The position numbers were made by a program, and so were the translations under genes. 64,000 bases of DNA from Streptomyces sp. CB02980 (GTDB lineage: Bacteria; Actinomycetota; Actinomycetes; Streptomycetales; Streptomycetaceae). Location: NCBI RefSeq assembly GCF_014451325.2, contig NZ_JACSCH020000013.1:233304-297303 (forward strand), read 5' to 3'. Shown here piece after piece: positions 16,356-24,893 of this stretch. The stretch's first letter is position 1. Each line of letters begins with the position of its first letter. The notes under the pieces were generated by a model. It was not told the DNA's origin, did not search any database, and saw nothing but the letters and a program-made list of their open reading frames with translations.

Positions 16356-17657
16356 CTACCCGTTCGTGCCCGCGCGGGGGCCCCGTACCGCCGGTGCCAG
16401 GGAGTGGGGCAGCAGGTCCGCCGGGCGTTCCGGGCGGAGGACCTCCACCGCGACCTCCTCGCTGAAGCGGTACGGGCGGTGCGCCAGGACCCCGGCCAGG
16501 TTCCGGCGTACCCGGGACATCTCCGCCCGTACGGTCACCGTCCGCGTACGGTCCCCGAACACGTCGTCCGCCAGCTCCGCCGCCGTCCGGCCGTCCCGGT
16601 GCATCGCCAGGACGTAGAGGAGCTCCGCGTGCCGGGGGCTCAGCTCCTGCTGCCAGCTGCCCGCCGCGCCCGAGACCGACACCGTCCAGCGGCGCGGCCT
16701 GCTCAGGTCGAGGACCACCCGGCTCGCCGCCGCCGCGCCCGGCTCCTCCACCGGCGTCTCCTCCTCGACCCGCAGCAGCCAGCCGCCCGGCAGCGGCTCC
16801 ACCGCGCACACGCCGAGCGAGGGCAGCCACATCCGGCCGGACCGGAAGGACTTCGGCAGCGCGATCCGGTCCACCGGTGCGAGCCCCGTCACCGCCGCCG
16901 TCCAGCCGTGGGTGTCCACCGCGACGGCCCGGCCGCCCACCCGGCACAGGATCGGCGCGGCCACCGCCCGCAGCCGCTCGACCGAGCTGCGGTGCCGCTC
17001 CCGCATCTCCGCCTCGGCGAGCTGGGCCACCGAACCGACCAGGGCGAGCATCGCCGGATGGAAGCTGGACGCGGGACCGCTCACGTCCACGATGCCGAGC
17101 AGCCGCCGGTCGCGGGGGTCGTGCACGGGCGCGGCGGCGCAGGTCCAGTTGTGGAGCGCCTGGACGTAGTGCTCGGCGGAGTGGACCTGGACCGCCCGGC
17201 CCATGGCGAGGGCCGTACCGACCGCGTTCGTCCCGGTGGTGTGCTCGGTCCAGGCGGCGCCCTCCTCCAGACAGATGCCGTTCGCCTGCCGCATCACCGA
17301 CACGTTCCCCTGCCGCCACAGCACCCGGCCGTGCTCGTCGGTGACCACCATGATCTGGAGGGAGGTGTCGGCGATGCCGGCGAGGCCGCCGCTGAGCGTC
17401 TGCATGACCTCGGAGAGGAGCGTGGTTCTGCGCCGCTGCTCCAGCTCGTCGCGCTGGAGCAGCACGCTGCTCGTACCCCGGTCCGGGTCGAGCCCCAGCC
17501 GGGCCATCCGCTGCCAGGACGCGTCGATCACCGCACGGGGCGCGATCGGCGGCGTACGGCCGGCGAGCGTCTCCTCGCGGACCCGGTGGAGCAGCCGGGT
17601 GGCCTGGGCGGCGTCCATGGCGGCGAGGCGCTTCATGTCGAGCTGCGTGTTATTCAT
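16356..17657 (-). CDS. GAF-domain transcriptional regulator with C-terminal DNA-binding domain
   Basis: A 433-aa cytosolic regulator. The N-terminal half is AcoR-like: ALIDASW-type start (RAVIDASWQRMARLGLDP), then a GAF domain (MVVTDEHGRVLWRQG, EGAAWTEHTTGTNAVGTAL, APVHDPRDRRLLGIVDVSG). The C terminus (PRHAELLYVLAMHRDG, VTVRAEMSRVRRNL) looks like a winged helix of the OmpR/SARP type and not a sigma-54 activator domain, which is missing. Streptomyces relatives are found near alcohol or aldehyde dehydrogenase genes. Here the upstream neighbour is an acyl-CoA dehydrogenase on the same strand. Start ATG 17657. Ligand unknown. Confidence 0.82.
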   Translation of the reverse strand: MNNTQLDMKRLAAMDAAQATRLLHRVREETLAGRTPPIAPRAVIDASWQRMARLGLDPDRGTSSVLLQRDELEQRRRTTLLSEVMQTLSGGLAGIADTSLQIMVVTDEHGRVLWRQGNVSVMRQANGICLEEGAAWTEHTTGTNAVGTALAMGRAVQVHSAEHYVQALHNWTCAAAPVHDPRDRRLLGIVDVSGPASSFHPAMLALVGSVAQLAEAEMRERHRSSVERLRAVAAPILCRVGGRAVAVDTHGWTAAVTGLAPVDRIALPKSFRSGRMWLPSLGVCAVEPLPGGWLLRVEEETPVEEPGAAAASRVVLDLSRPRRWTVSVSGAAGSWQQELSPRHAELLYVLAMHRDGRTAAELADDVFGDRTRTVTVRAEMSRVRRNLAGVLAHRPYRFSEEVAVEVLRPERPADLLPHSLAPAVRGPRAGTNG

Positions 17658-17959
17658 CGGTCTCTCCCAGCCACCCGGGGTGCTGTATCGGTTCTGCACG
17701 GGGCAGATGTCCGGAGTGTCGGTGCCCATCGTGCCGTTCGGAAGCGTCCGGCGAGGCCCGGTTCGGGTAATCCTGCAACCCTTTGCAACTCTGGTCGCCG
17801 ACCCGCCCCCTGGGTGAAGCTGGTGCGAGCGGCGGGTGGTGCCGTGTCGGCGCAGCACCACCCCCGCTTTTCCGCGCGTGCCGACCCTTGCGGTCCACCC
17901 CTGGCACGCGCGGCGAACTTCCCCCGGGCGTACGGCGGCGAACTTCCCCCGGGCGTACG
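17658..17959. other. Intergenic region upstream of the GAF regulator
   Basis: It holds the likely promoter of the GAF regulator. Two TGCAAC boxes lie exactly ten bases apart (17774-17779 and 17784-17789), one helical turn, which could be a binding site for the regulator itself or another activator. The end next to the dehydrogenase stop carries a 23-bp direct repeat listed separately. I saw no gene. Confidence 0.4.
17911..17958. repeat. 23-bp exact direct repeat next to a stop codon
   Basis: Two identical 23-base copies (17911-17933 and 17936-17958) spaced by two bases, each starting CGGCGAACTTCCCCCGGG. The second copy ends one base before the stop codon of the minus-strand acyl-CoA dehydrogenase gene (17960-17962). 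Confidence 0.85.
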
Positions 17960-19606
17960 TCAGTCGCCTCGGACCTCCACCCGTGCCCGCTCCACGAGCG
18001 CGCCCAGGTCCAGCGTGTGCGGCAGCGTCCCGAACGCCGCGCCCCCGTCCCCGCCCAGCCGCGCCGCACAGAACGCGTCCGCGACCTCCGGCGGTGCCCA
18101 CCGCACCAGGAGCGCCCCCTGGAGGACCAGCGCGAGCCGTTCCGCGAGCCGCCGCGCCCGCGCCTCGATCCCGTCGAGGTCCGCCAGTTCGACGAGCAGC
18201 CCCCGGATCGCCCGGTCGAGCCGGTGGTCCGCGCCCCGCGCCGCCCCGACCTCCCGCAGGAACGCGTCCAGCGCGGCGGGCTCCGTCCGCAGCGCCCGGA
18301 CCACGTCGAGCGCCTGGACGTTCCCCGAGCCCTCCCAGACCGAGTTGAGCGGCGACTCCCGCAGCAGCCGGGGCATCCCGGACTCCTCGACGTACCCGTT
18401 GCCGCCCAGGCACTCCAGCGCCTCCGCCACCATCGGCGTGCACCGCTTCGTGACCCAGTACTTCGCCGCCGGAAGGGCGATGCGGAGCAGGGCCCGCTCC
18501 TGCGGTGTGTCCGCGTCGTAGGCCGCCGCCAGACGCATCCCGAGCACCGTCGCCGCCTCCGACTCCAGGGCCAGATCCGCGAGTACGTTCCGCATCAGCG
18601 GCTTCTCGATCAGCGGCCCGCCGAAGGCCTCGCGGTACGCGCAGTGGTGCACGGCCTGCGCCACCGCCTGCCGCATCAGCGCCGCCGAACCGAGGACGCA
18701 GTCGAGCCGGGTCGCCGCCACCATGCCCATGATCGTGCGGAGCCCGCGTCCCTCCTCGCCGACCCGGCGCGCCCAGGTCGTCCCGTCGAACTCCACCTCG
18801 GCGGAGGCGTTCGAACGGTTGCCCAGCTTGTCCTTCAGGCGCTGGATCGCGAACGCGTTGCGCGAGCCGTCCGCGAGCACCCGCGGCACCAGGAAGCAGG
18901 TGAGCCCCGCCGGCGCCTGCGCGAGGACCAGGAAGGCGTCCGACATCGGCGCCGAACAGAACCACTTGTGCCCCGTCAGGACGTACTCCCCGTCGGCCGT
19001 CAGCGGGCGCGCCTCCGTCGTGTTCGCCCGGACGTCACTGCCGCCCTGCTTCTCCGTCATCGCCATCCCGAGCAGGACACCCGGCTTCTCCGCGACCGGG
19101 CGGAGCTCCCGCTCGTACACGTGCGAGGTCGCCGCCGGCTCCCACACCTCGGCGAGCTCCGGTTCGGCGCGCAGCGCGGGCACGGCGGCGTGCGTCATCG
19201 ACAGCGGGCAGCCGTGCCCCGCCTCCGCCTGTGACATCACCAGGAACCCGGCGGCCCGGCGCACGTGACCGCCCGGCCTGCCCCACGCGTCCGTCAGCCC
19301 GGCCCCCACCGACTTGCCGAGGAGCCGGTGCCAGGCCGGATCGAAGTCCACCTCGTCGATCCGGTGGCCGTACCGGTCGTGGGTCCGCAGCCGCGGCGGG
19401 TCGGTGTTCGCCCGCTCGCCCCACTCCCGGACCTGGGCCGAACCGGCCGCCTGGCCGAGCACGACGAGGTCCTCGCGGACCTCCGCCAGGAGCTCCGGCG
19501 CGAGGTGTCGTTCGACGGCCTCCGTCAGGACGGGATCGGTCATGAAGACGTCGTACCCGACCAGGGGCGGAGCCTGGTTGGTCACGGTGTGGGTGCTCGC
19601 TGCCAT
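17960..19606 (-). CDS. AidB-like acyl-CoA dehydrogenase family protein
   Basis: A 548-aa flavoprotein of the acyl-CoA dehydrogenase superfamily, AidB branch, whose E. coli member is induced by alkylation stress. Visible features: RLRTHDRYGHRIDEVDFDP, the flavin region LLGMAMTEKQGGSDVRANTT, the core YVLTGHKWFCSAP, RLDCVLGSAALMRQAV, and ECLGGNGYVEESGMPRLLRE followed by NSVWEGSGNVQALDV. The ATG at 19606 was taken in preference to a frame start 13 codons upstream. It diverges from the YihY gene by only 17 bases, so the two share a very short promoter region. Alkylation defence is plausible but not shown; an ada/alkA gene lies 4 kb away. Confidence 0.88.
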   Translation of the reverse strand: MAASTHTVTNQAPPLVGYDVFMTDPVLTEAVERHLAPELLAEVREDLVVLGQAAGSAQVREWGERANTDPPRLRTHDRYGHRIDEVDFDPAWHRLLGKSVGAGLTDAWGRPGGHVRRAAGFLVMSQAEAGHGCPLSMTHAAVPALRAEPELAEVWEPAATSHVYERELRPVAEKPGVLLGMAMTEKQGGSDVRANTTEARPLTADGEYVLTGHKWFCSAPMSDAFLVLAQAPAGLTCFLVPRVLADGSRNAFAIQRLKDKLGNRSNASAEVEFDGTTWARRVGEEGRGLRTIMGMVAATRLDCVLGSAALMRQAVAQAVHHCAYREAFGGPLIEKPLMRNVLADLALESEAATVLGMRLAAAYDADTPQERALLRIALPAAKYWVTKRCTPMVAEALECLGGNGYVEESGMPRLLRESPLNSVWEGSGNVQALDVVRALRTEPAALDAFLREVGAARGADHRLDRAIRGLLVELADLDGIEARARRLAERLALVLQGALLVRWAPPEVADAFCAARLGGDGGAAFGTLPHTLDLGALVERARVEVRGD

Positions 19607-19623
19607 GCCGATACGGTAAGCAG

Positions 19624-20748
19624 GTGCAGGCAGCAAGCGAAACACCCGAACGGCCCGAGCGGCGGCCCTGGAGCAGGCTCCACCGCGCGCGCGTCCTCTA
19701 CCGCAACGTCTCGAAGCGGAAGATGGTCTGGCTGCTCCTCAAGGACACCGTCAACTCGTGCATCGAGTACCGGATCCTCGGCCTCGCCGCCGAGGCGGCG
19801 TTCTTCACCCTGCTGTCGCTGCCGCCGCTGCTCCTCGGCCTGATCGCCCTCCTCGGCTACGCCGACGACTGGACCAACACGGACACCGTCGCGAGCATCG
19901 AGGAGAACATCCTCCGCGCCGCCGGAACGGTCCTCTCCGACCGCGGGGTCCACGACATCGCGAAACCGCTCCTGGACGACGTGACCCAGGGCAAACGCCC
20001 CGAGCTGGTCTCCCTCGGCTTCGCGATCGCCCTCTGGTCCGGATCACGCGCGGTGAACGTCTTCATCGACACCATCACCGTCATGTACGGGCTCGACGGC
20101 CACCGCGGCATCGTGAAGACCCGGCTCCTGGCCTTCCTGCTCTACATCGTGGCCCTGATCATCGGAGCGGTCGTGCTGCCCCTCGCGGTCGTAGGCCCCG
20201 ACCGGGTCGTCGAACTCGTCCCCTGGGGCACCGAGGTCGTCGCCGTCCTCTACTGGCCGGCCGTCATCCTGCTCTCCATCGCCTTCCTCACCACGCTCTA
20301 CCACGTGTCCGTGCCCGTCAGATCGCCTTGGATCGAGGACATCCCGGGCGCCCTCGTCGCCCTCGGCATGTGGGTCCTCGGCAGCTTCCTGCTGCGCATC
20401 TACCTCACCAGCCAGGTCGAGGGACCGACGATCTACGGCTCCCTCGCCGCCCCCATCGCCGTCCTCCTCTGGATCGGCATCTCGGCCTTCGCCGTCCTGG
20501 TCGGCGCCGCCGTCAACGCGGCCATCGACCGCGTCTGGCCCTCCGTCGCCACCGCGGCGGCCCGCGAGGCCAACGAGCGGGCCCGCGCCATCCAGGCGGC
20601 GGAACTGGTCGCACGCGTGCGTGCGGAGGCGGAGGACGTCGACGAGGACGACCCGGACATGCCCTCCGAGTTCCCCGAGCGCTGGTCCCGGTTCCTGCCC
20701 CCGGACGACGTGAAGGCCCGCCTCCACTCCGGCTGGGAGAAGGACTGA
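19624..20748 (+). CDS. YihY/BrkB family inner-membrane protein
   Basis: A 374-aa polytopic protein of the YihY/virulence factor BrkB family. Around six hydrophobic segments are visible, for example AAFFTLLSLPPLLLGLIALL, LLAFLLYIVALIIGAVVLPL and APIAVLLWIGISAFAVLVGA. The family signature region GSLAAPIAVLLWIGIS is present. The C terminus is charged and probably cytosolic. The family's function is unsettled; it was once called ribonuclease BN in error. Start GTG at 19624, close to the divergent AidB-like gene. Confidence 0.9.
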   Translation: MQAASETPERPERRPWSRLHRARVLYRNVSKRKMVWLLLKDTVNSCIEYRILGLAAEAAFFTLLSLPPLLLGLIALLGYADDWTNTDTVASIEENILRAAGTVLSDRGVHDIAKPLLDDVTQGKRPELVSLGFAIALWSGSRAVNVFIDTITVMYGLDGHRGIVKTRLLAFLLYIVALIIGAVVLPLAVVGPDRVVELVPWGTEVVAVLYWPAVILLSIAFLTTLYHVSVPVRSPWIEDIPGALVALGMWVLGSFLLRIYLTSQVEGPTIYGSLAAPIAVLLWIGISAFAVLVGAAVNAAIDRVWPSVATAAAREANERARAIQAAELVARVRAEAEDVDEDDPDMPSEFPERWSRFLPPDDVKARLHSGWEKD

Positions 20749-20775
20749 CCGACCGGCGGGGCCTATTTTTGAGGT

Positions 20776-21549
20776 GTGTACGAGGAGCGCCCCGCCCTGC
20801 TCGACGGAGCCGTTCTGTGGACCCGGACCGCCGGCCCCGCCACGGACGCCGTCCGGCCCGTCCTGCCCGACGGCTGCATGGACCTGATCTGGGCCGACGG
20901 ACACCTCCTCGTCGCCGGACCCGACACACGCGCGTACGTACCGGGGGAGTTCGCCGCACGGTACGCGGGAATCCGCTTCGCCCCCGGTGACGCGCCCGGC
21001 TTCTTCGGCGTCCCGGCCCATGAGCTCCGCGACCGGCGCGTCGCCCTCGGCGCGCTGTGGGGCGAGACCGAGGCACGGCGGCTCGGCGAGCGGATCACCG
21101 GGGCCCCCGACCCGGCCGCCGCCCTGGACGAACTCGTCCGGCTCCGGGCCGCCGGGGCCCCCGCTCCCGATCCGCTGCTCCGGGCCGTCGTGGCGCGCCT
21201 CGCGGCCGGCCGCGCGGTCGCCGAGACGGCCGACGCGGTCGGGATCGGCGCCCGGCAGCTGCACCGGCGGTCCCTGGACGCCTTCGGCTACGGCCCCAAG
21301 ACCCTCGCGCGCGTGCTCCGGCTCCAGCGGGCCCTCGCCCTGGTCCTGGCCGGTGTGCCGTACGCCGAGGCGGCCGTCCGCGCGGGCTGCGTCGACCAGG
21401 CCCATCTCGCACGCGAGACCAGGGCGCTGGCCGGGATGACGCTCGGTGCCTACGTGGCGTCCGTGGAGTCCGTCGTGGAGTCGGTGGATTCGGTGGAGTC
21501 GGCGAACAGCGAGACGCCCGAACCGTCCGGGTCGAGGACCACGGCGTAG
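20776..21549 (+). CDS. AraC-family transcriptional regulator
   Basis: A 257-aa regulator. The N-terminal domain (PVLPDGCMDLIWADGHLLVAGP, GIRFAPGDAPGFFGVPAHEL) is of the DUF6597 type often found before AraC helices, and the C-terminal half has the double HTH: AETADAVGIGARQLHRRSLD, FGYGPKTLARVLRLQRAL, AGCVDQAHLARETRALAGMT. Start GTG at 20776. The last 30 residues are a low-complexity VES/VDS tail encoded by a 9-bp repeat, and the last 100 bp overlap the convergent VOC gene. The target is unknown. Confidence 0.85.
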   Translation: MYEERPALLDGAVLWTRTAGPATDAVRPVLPDGCMDLIWADGHLLVAGPDTRAYVPGEFAARYAGIRFAPGDAPGFFGVPAHELRDRRVALGALWGETEARRLGERITGAPDPAAALDELVRLRAAGAPAPDPLLRAVVARLAAGRAVAETADAVGIGARQLHRRSLDAFGYGPKTLARVLRLQRALALVLAGVPYAEAAVRAGCVDQAHLARETRALAGMTLGAYVASVESVVESVDSVESANSETPEPSGSRTTA

Positions 21550-21887
21550 CGCTGCCCCCAGACCGCGTCCCAGGGCTTCAGATGCCCCCGGTATCCGGCT
21601 GCCACCAGCTCCTCGTACGCCGCGTCCACGGCCTCCGGCGCGGCGCACCGGAAAGCGAGCTCGATCCGGTTGCCGCCCTCGGGCCGCTGCCAGCCCGGGT
21701 CGAAGGACCGCACGACGTCCTCCGTGTCCCAGGCGATCCGCAGTCCGCCGGGCAGCGCGGCCTCCACGTGCGGGGCGGACTCGGCCCCGTCCGGGATCTC
21801 CAGGCCGAGGCGGCGGTAGAAGGCGAGCGAGGCGGCCATGTCGGAGACGACGACGCCGATGAGGTCGAGGCGGGGTGCTGTGTTCAT
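21450..21887 (-). CDS. VOC-family (glyoxalase/bleomycin resistance-like) protein
   Basis: A 145-aa vicinal oxygen chelate fold protein. It starts PRLDLIGVVVSDMAASLAFYRRLGL and ends its domain with VVLDPDGSGVSLFA, the usual layout of a single glyoxalase-like module. After residue 130 there is an extra Ser/Thr/Asp-rich tail (STESTDSTTDSTDAT) encoded by a 9-bp repeat. The gene converges with the AraC regulator and overlaps it by 100 bp. Substrate unknown. Start ATG at 21887. Confidence 0.87.
   Translation of the reverse strand: MNTAPRLDLIGVVVSDMAASLAFYRRLGLEIPDGAESAPHVEAALPGGLRIAWDTEDVVRSFDPGWQRPEGGNRIELAFRCAAPEAVDAAYEELVAAGYRGHLKPWDAVWGQRYAVVLDPDGSGVSLFADSTESTDSTTDSTDAT
21454..21501. repeat. 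9-bp tandem repeat inside two overlapping gene ends
   Basis: Five copies of a unit near GTGGAGTCG (one is interrupted by an extra GTC). It begins one base after the stop codon of the minus-strand VOC gene (21450-21452) and encodes the Val-Glu-Ser tail of the AraC protein on one strand and the Ser/Thr/Asp tail of the VOC protein on the other. Confidence 0.8.
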
Positions 21888-22064
21888 GGGAGCACGGTAG
21901 GCACGGGGCTCCCGGCCGGTCTTGTACGAATCGGACGCGCCGTCCGAACCGGCTGCGGCCGTCCTGCCGACCCTGCTCGCAATGGCCTGAAAGGCGCCCG
22001 CCATGGCCTGAATAAAACCTGTGGCGCGTGCCGGTCCGGTCCGGTTACGGTGTCTCCCGTACAA

Positions 22065-22082
22065 GATCGCGACAGCGCGATC
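22065..22082 (+). promoter_or_regulatory. Stem-loop in the leader of the small ORF and rsgA
   Basis: Perfect 7-bp stem GATCGCG (22065-22071) and CGCGATC (22076-22082) with loop ACAG. It lies 41 bases before the ATG of the 23-codon small ORF, probably in the 5' untranslated region. Confidence 0.5.
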
Positions 22083-22122
22083 GTGACGAGACACGCGCGA
22101 AGACGCACAGGAGGTGTGACCG

Positions 22123-22194
22123 ATGGCTGTCATCACGACGGGCCTTGCCCTCACGCAGAAGTTCATCCACACCACCTCCGTGGCCACCGGCTGA
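22123..22194 (+). CDS. 23-codon small ORF with a strong ribosome site, upstream of rsgA
   Basis: The ATG at 22123 is preceded by a perfect AGGAGG (22109-22114) at eight bases, one of the strongest sites in the window. The peptide starts MAVITTGLALTQKF, contains IHTT and ends TSVATG before TGA. It is followed 51 bases later by the TTG start of rsgA, and a stem-loop lies upstream. The composition (hydrophobic, few charges, no arginine) differs from random out-of-frame peptides in this DNA. I do not recognise it. It may be a regulatory leader peptide for rsgA or an independent small protein. Confidence 0.6.
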   Translation: MAVITTGLALTQKFIHTTSVATG

Positions 22195-22245
22195 CCTCAC
22201 CGTTCTGACACACAGCGCCGGGGCCACCCCTGTGAAGGGTCCCCC

Positions 22246-23367
22246 TTGTCTTTCCCGCTTTCCCGCGTCACCTCTTCTTCGTCCCACTCCTCCTCGCTCG
22301 ACGCCCACGGCTGGGACTCCGGCTGGGCCGGGGTATTCGCTCCGTACGCCGCCCAGGGACTCGTCCCCGGCCGGGTGATCCGGGTCGACCGCGGTCAGTG
22401 CGACGTCGCCACCGCCGAGGGGATCGTGCGCGCCGACACGGCGTTCGTGACCCCGCACGACCCGCTCCGGGTCATCTGCACCGGCGACTGGGCCGCCGTC
22501 GACCCCGAGGGCGCCGGCGACCCCCGCTACGTACGGGCGTGCCTGCCGCGTCGTACGGCCTTCGCGCGGTCCACCTCGTCCAAGCGGTCCGAGGGGCAGA
22601 TCCTCGCCGCCAACGTCGACCACGCCGTCATCACCGTCTCGCTCGCCGTAGAGCTCGACCTCGGCCGCATCGAGCGCTTCCTCGCCCTGGCCTGGGAGTC
22701 CGGCGCCCAGCCGACCGTCGTCCTCAGCAAGGCGGACCTCGTGCCCGACCCCGTCGGTCTTTCCTACCTCGTCGACGACGTCGAGACGGTCGCCCCCGGC
22801 GTCCAGGTCGTGGCCCTGAGCTCGACCACCGGGGAGGGGCTCGACGTGCTGTCCGCGGTGGTCGCGGGCGGTACGACCGTGCTGCTCGGCGTCTCCGGCG
22901 CCGGGAAGTCGACCCTCGCCAACGCCCTCGTCGGCGAGGACGTCATGGACGTCCAGGCCGCCCGGGACATCGACGGCAAGGGCCGGCACACCACCACCAC
23001 CCGCAACCTCTTCGTCCTCCCGACCGGGGGAGTCCTCATCGACACCCCCGGACTGCGCGGAGTCGGCCTCTGGGACGCGGAGGCCGGCGTCGGCCAGGTC
23101 TTCTCGGAGATCGAGGAGCTGGCCGCGGACTGCCGCTTCCACGACTGCGCACACGAGTCGGAGCCCGGCTGCGCCGTGGCCGCCGCGATCGAGGACGGCT
23201 CGCTGCCGGTGCGCCGCCTGGAGAGCTATCGCAAGCTGATCCGGGAGAACCAGCGGATCGTGGCCAAGACCGACGCCCGCGTGCGCAACGAGATCCTCAA
23301 GGACTGGAAGCGCAAGGGCGCCGAGGGCCGCCACGCCATGGAGATGAAGCGCGGGCACGTCCGGTAG
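22246..23367 (+). CDS. rsgA: Ribosome small-subunit-dependent GTPase A
   Basis: Circularly permuted GTPase (373 aa) acting late in 30S subunit assembly. The OB-fold comes first (VRADTAFVTPHDPLRVICTGD), then G4 (LSKADLVPD), G1 (GVSGAGKSTLAN at about 215), G2/G3 (RHTTTTRNL, DTPGLRG at about 266), and a zinc site with C296, C301, H303 and C309. The TTG at 22246 follows GAAGGGT at a short spacing; no ATG exists near the N terminus, and the serine-rich start is odd, so the exact start is uncertain. It is a single gene apart from the small ORF upstream. Confidence 0.93.
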   Translation: MSFPLSRVTSSSSHSSSLDAHGWDSGWAGVFAPYAAQGLVPGRVIRVDRGQCDVATAEGIVRADTAFVTPHDPLRVICTGDWAAVDPEGAGDPRYVRACLPRRTAFARSTSSKRSEGQILAANVDHAVITVSLAVELDLGRIERFLALAWESGAQPTVVLSKADLVPDPVGLSYLVDDVETVAPGVQVVALSSTTGEGLDVLSAVVAGGTTVLLGVSGAGKSTLANALVGEDVMDVQAARDIDGKGRHTTTTRNLFVLPTGGVLIDTPGLRGVGLWDAEAGVGQVFSEIEELAADCRFHDCAHESEPGCAVAAAIEDGSLPVRRLESYRKLIRENQRIVAKTDARVRNEILKDWKRKGAEGRHAMEMKRGHVR

Positions 23368-23486
23368 CGGGTGCGCGTACGGATGCGACGGGGGAGGGGC
23401 GCCGGCCGGGCGCCCCTCCCCGCTCCCGCAACGCCGTGTCCGAAAACCGCGAGCCCGGGGTCGTCGGCCGCCGCACACTGGGAGAC

Positions 23487-24893
23487 GTGAAGGACGACGA
23501 CACCCGCTACGAGGCGGTCAGCAGCAGGGACGCGCGGTTCGACGGAGAGTTCTTCTTCGCCGTCCGCACCACCGGCATCTACTGCCGTCCCAGCTGCCCC
23601 GCCGTCACCCCCAAACGGCAGAACGTCGCGTTCTTCCCGACGGCCGCCGCCGCCCAGGGCCACGGCTTCCGGGCCTGCCGCCGCTGCCGTCCGGACGCCG
23701 TGCCCGGCTCCGCCGCCTGGGACGTACGGGCCGATGTCGTCGGGCGCGCGATGCGGATGATCGGCGACGGCGTCGTCGACCGCGAAGGCGTGCCCGGCCT
23801 GGCCGGACGCCTCGGCTACAGCACCCGGCAGGTGCAGCGCCAGCTCACCGCCGAGCTCGGCGCCGGACCCGTCGCGCTCGCCCGCGCCCAGCGGGCGCAC
23901 ACCGCACGGCTGCTCCTCCAGACCACCGGGCTGCCGGTGACCGAGATCGCCTTCGCGGCCGGCTTCGCCAGCGTCCGCCAGTTCAACGAGACGATCCGCG
24001 CCGTCTACGCCCGCACCCCCAGCGCGCTGCGCGCCGAGGCGGGCAGCGGCACCGCCGCCCGTACCGCGCTCGCCGCCGGGGTGCCGCTGCGGCTCGCCCA
24101 CCGGGGGCCGTACGCGGCCGGCGAGGTCTTCGACCTGCTCGCGGCCGAGGCCGTGCCCCGCGTGGAGGAGGTCGTCGGCGCCCCCGGTGCCCGCACCTAC
24201 CGGCGCACCCTCCGCCTCCCGTACGGCACCGGGATCGTCTCCGTCGACGAGCGCTCAGCGGGGCGCTGGCTGGAGGCCCGGATCCATCTCACCGAGCTGC
24301 GCGACCTGACCACCGCCGTGCACCGGCTGCGCCGCCTCTTCGACCTGGACGCCGACCCCTACGCGGTCGCCGAGCGTCTCGGCGCGGCGCCCGGGCTCGC
24401 CGCCGAGGTGGCCGCCCGGCCAGGCGTACGGTCCCCGGGGACGGCCGATCCGGAGGAGTTCGCGCTGCGGACGCTGCTGGGCGCGGCGGAGTCCGCCCGG
24501 GTCGTCGAGGCGCACGGCACCCCGCTGGCCACCGGCTGCGGCAGCCTCACCCATGTCTTCCCGGAGCCCCGGGCGCTGACCGGCCACCCCGTCGCGGGCC
24601 CGCTGGCCCGCGCGCTCGCCGACGGAGCCGTACGCCTCGACCCCGGCGCCGACCGCGACGAGGCCGAGGCCGCGCTGCGCGCCGTCCCCGGAGTGACCGC
24701 CGAGGCGGCCGGCCTCATCCGGATGCGGGCCCTCGGCGACCCCGACGTACCCCCGGCGGGTGTCCCGGCCACGGAGGAGTGGCGGCCCTGGCGCTCGTAC
24801 GCCGCCCGCTACCTCAGGAATCCGCTCCCGGGGGCTCCTCGAGACCCCAGCTGTGGATCCGGCGCGGACGGATCCGGATCACCTCCTCGCTGA
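23487..24893 (+). CDS. Ada/AlkA fusion: alkylation-responsive regulator and 3-methyladenine glycosylase
   Basis: A 468-aa fusion protein of the DNA alkylation response. N-terminal Ada metal site: C33, C37 (YCRPSCP), C64 and C67 (CRRCRP); C33 is the methyl acceptor for phosphotriesters. An AraC-type HTH follows (VTEIAFAAGFASVRQFN) at about 85-175. The second half is AlkA: an AlkA-N domain, then the HhH glycosylase with VPGVTAEAAGLIRMRALGDPD carrying the catalytic aspartate region (quoted in part). The O6-methylguanine transferase domain is not present. GTG at 23487 gives normal length. The last 80 bp overlap the convergent PPOX gene, so the C-terminal 26 residues are probably not conserved. 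Confidence 0.9.
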   Translation: MKDDDTRYEAVSSRDARFDGEFFFAVRTTGIYCRPSCPAVTPKRQNVAFFPTAAAAQGHGFRACRRCRPDAVPGSAAWDVRADVVGRAMRMIGDGVVDREGVPGLAGRLGYSTRQVQRQLTAELGAGPVALARAQRAHTARLLLQTTGLPVTEIAFAAGFASVRQFNETIRAVYARTPSALRAEAGSGTAARTALAAGVPLRLAHRGPYAAGEVFDLLAAEAVPRVEEVVGAPGARTYRRTLRLPYGTGIVSVDERSAGRWLEARIHLTELRDLTTAVHRLRRLFDLDADPYAVAERLGAAPGLAAEVAARPGVRSPGTADPEEFALRTLLGAAESARVVEAHGTPLATGCGSLTHVFPEPRALTGHPVAGPLARALADGAVRLDPGADRDEAEAALRAVPGVTAEAAGLIRMRALGDPDVPPAGVPATEEWRPWRSYAARYLRNPLPGAPRDPSCGSGADGSGSPPR

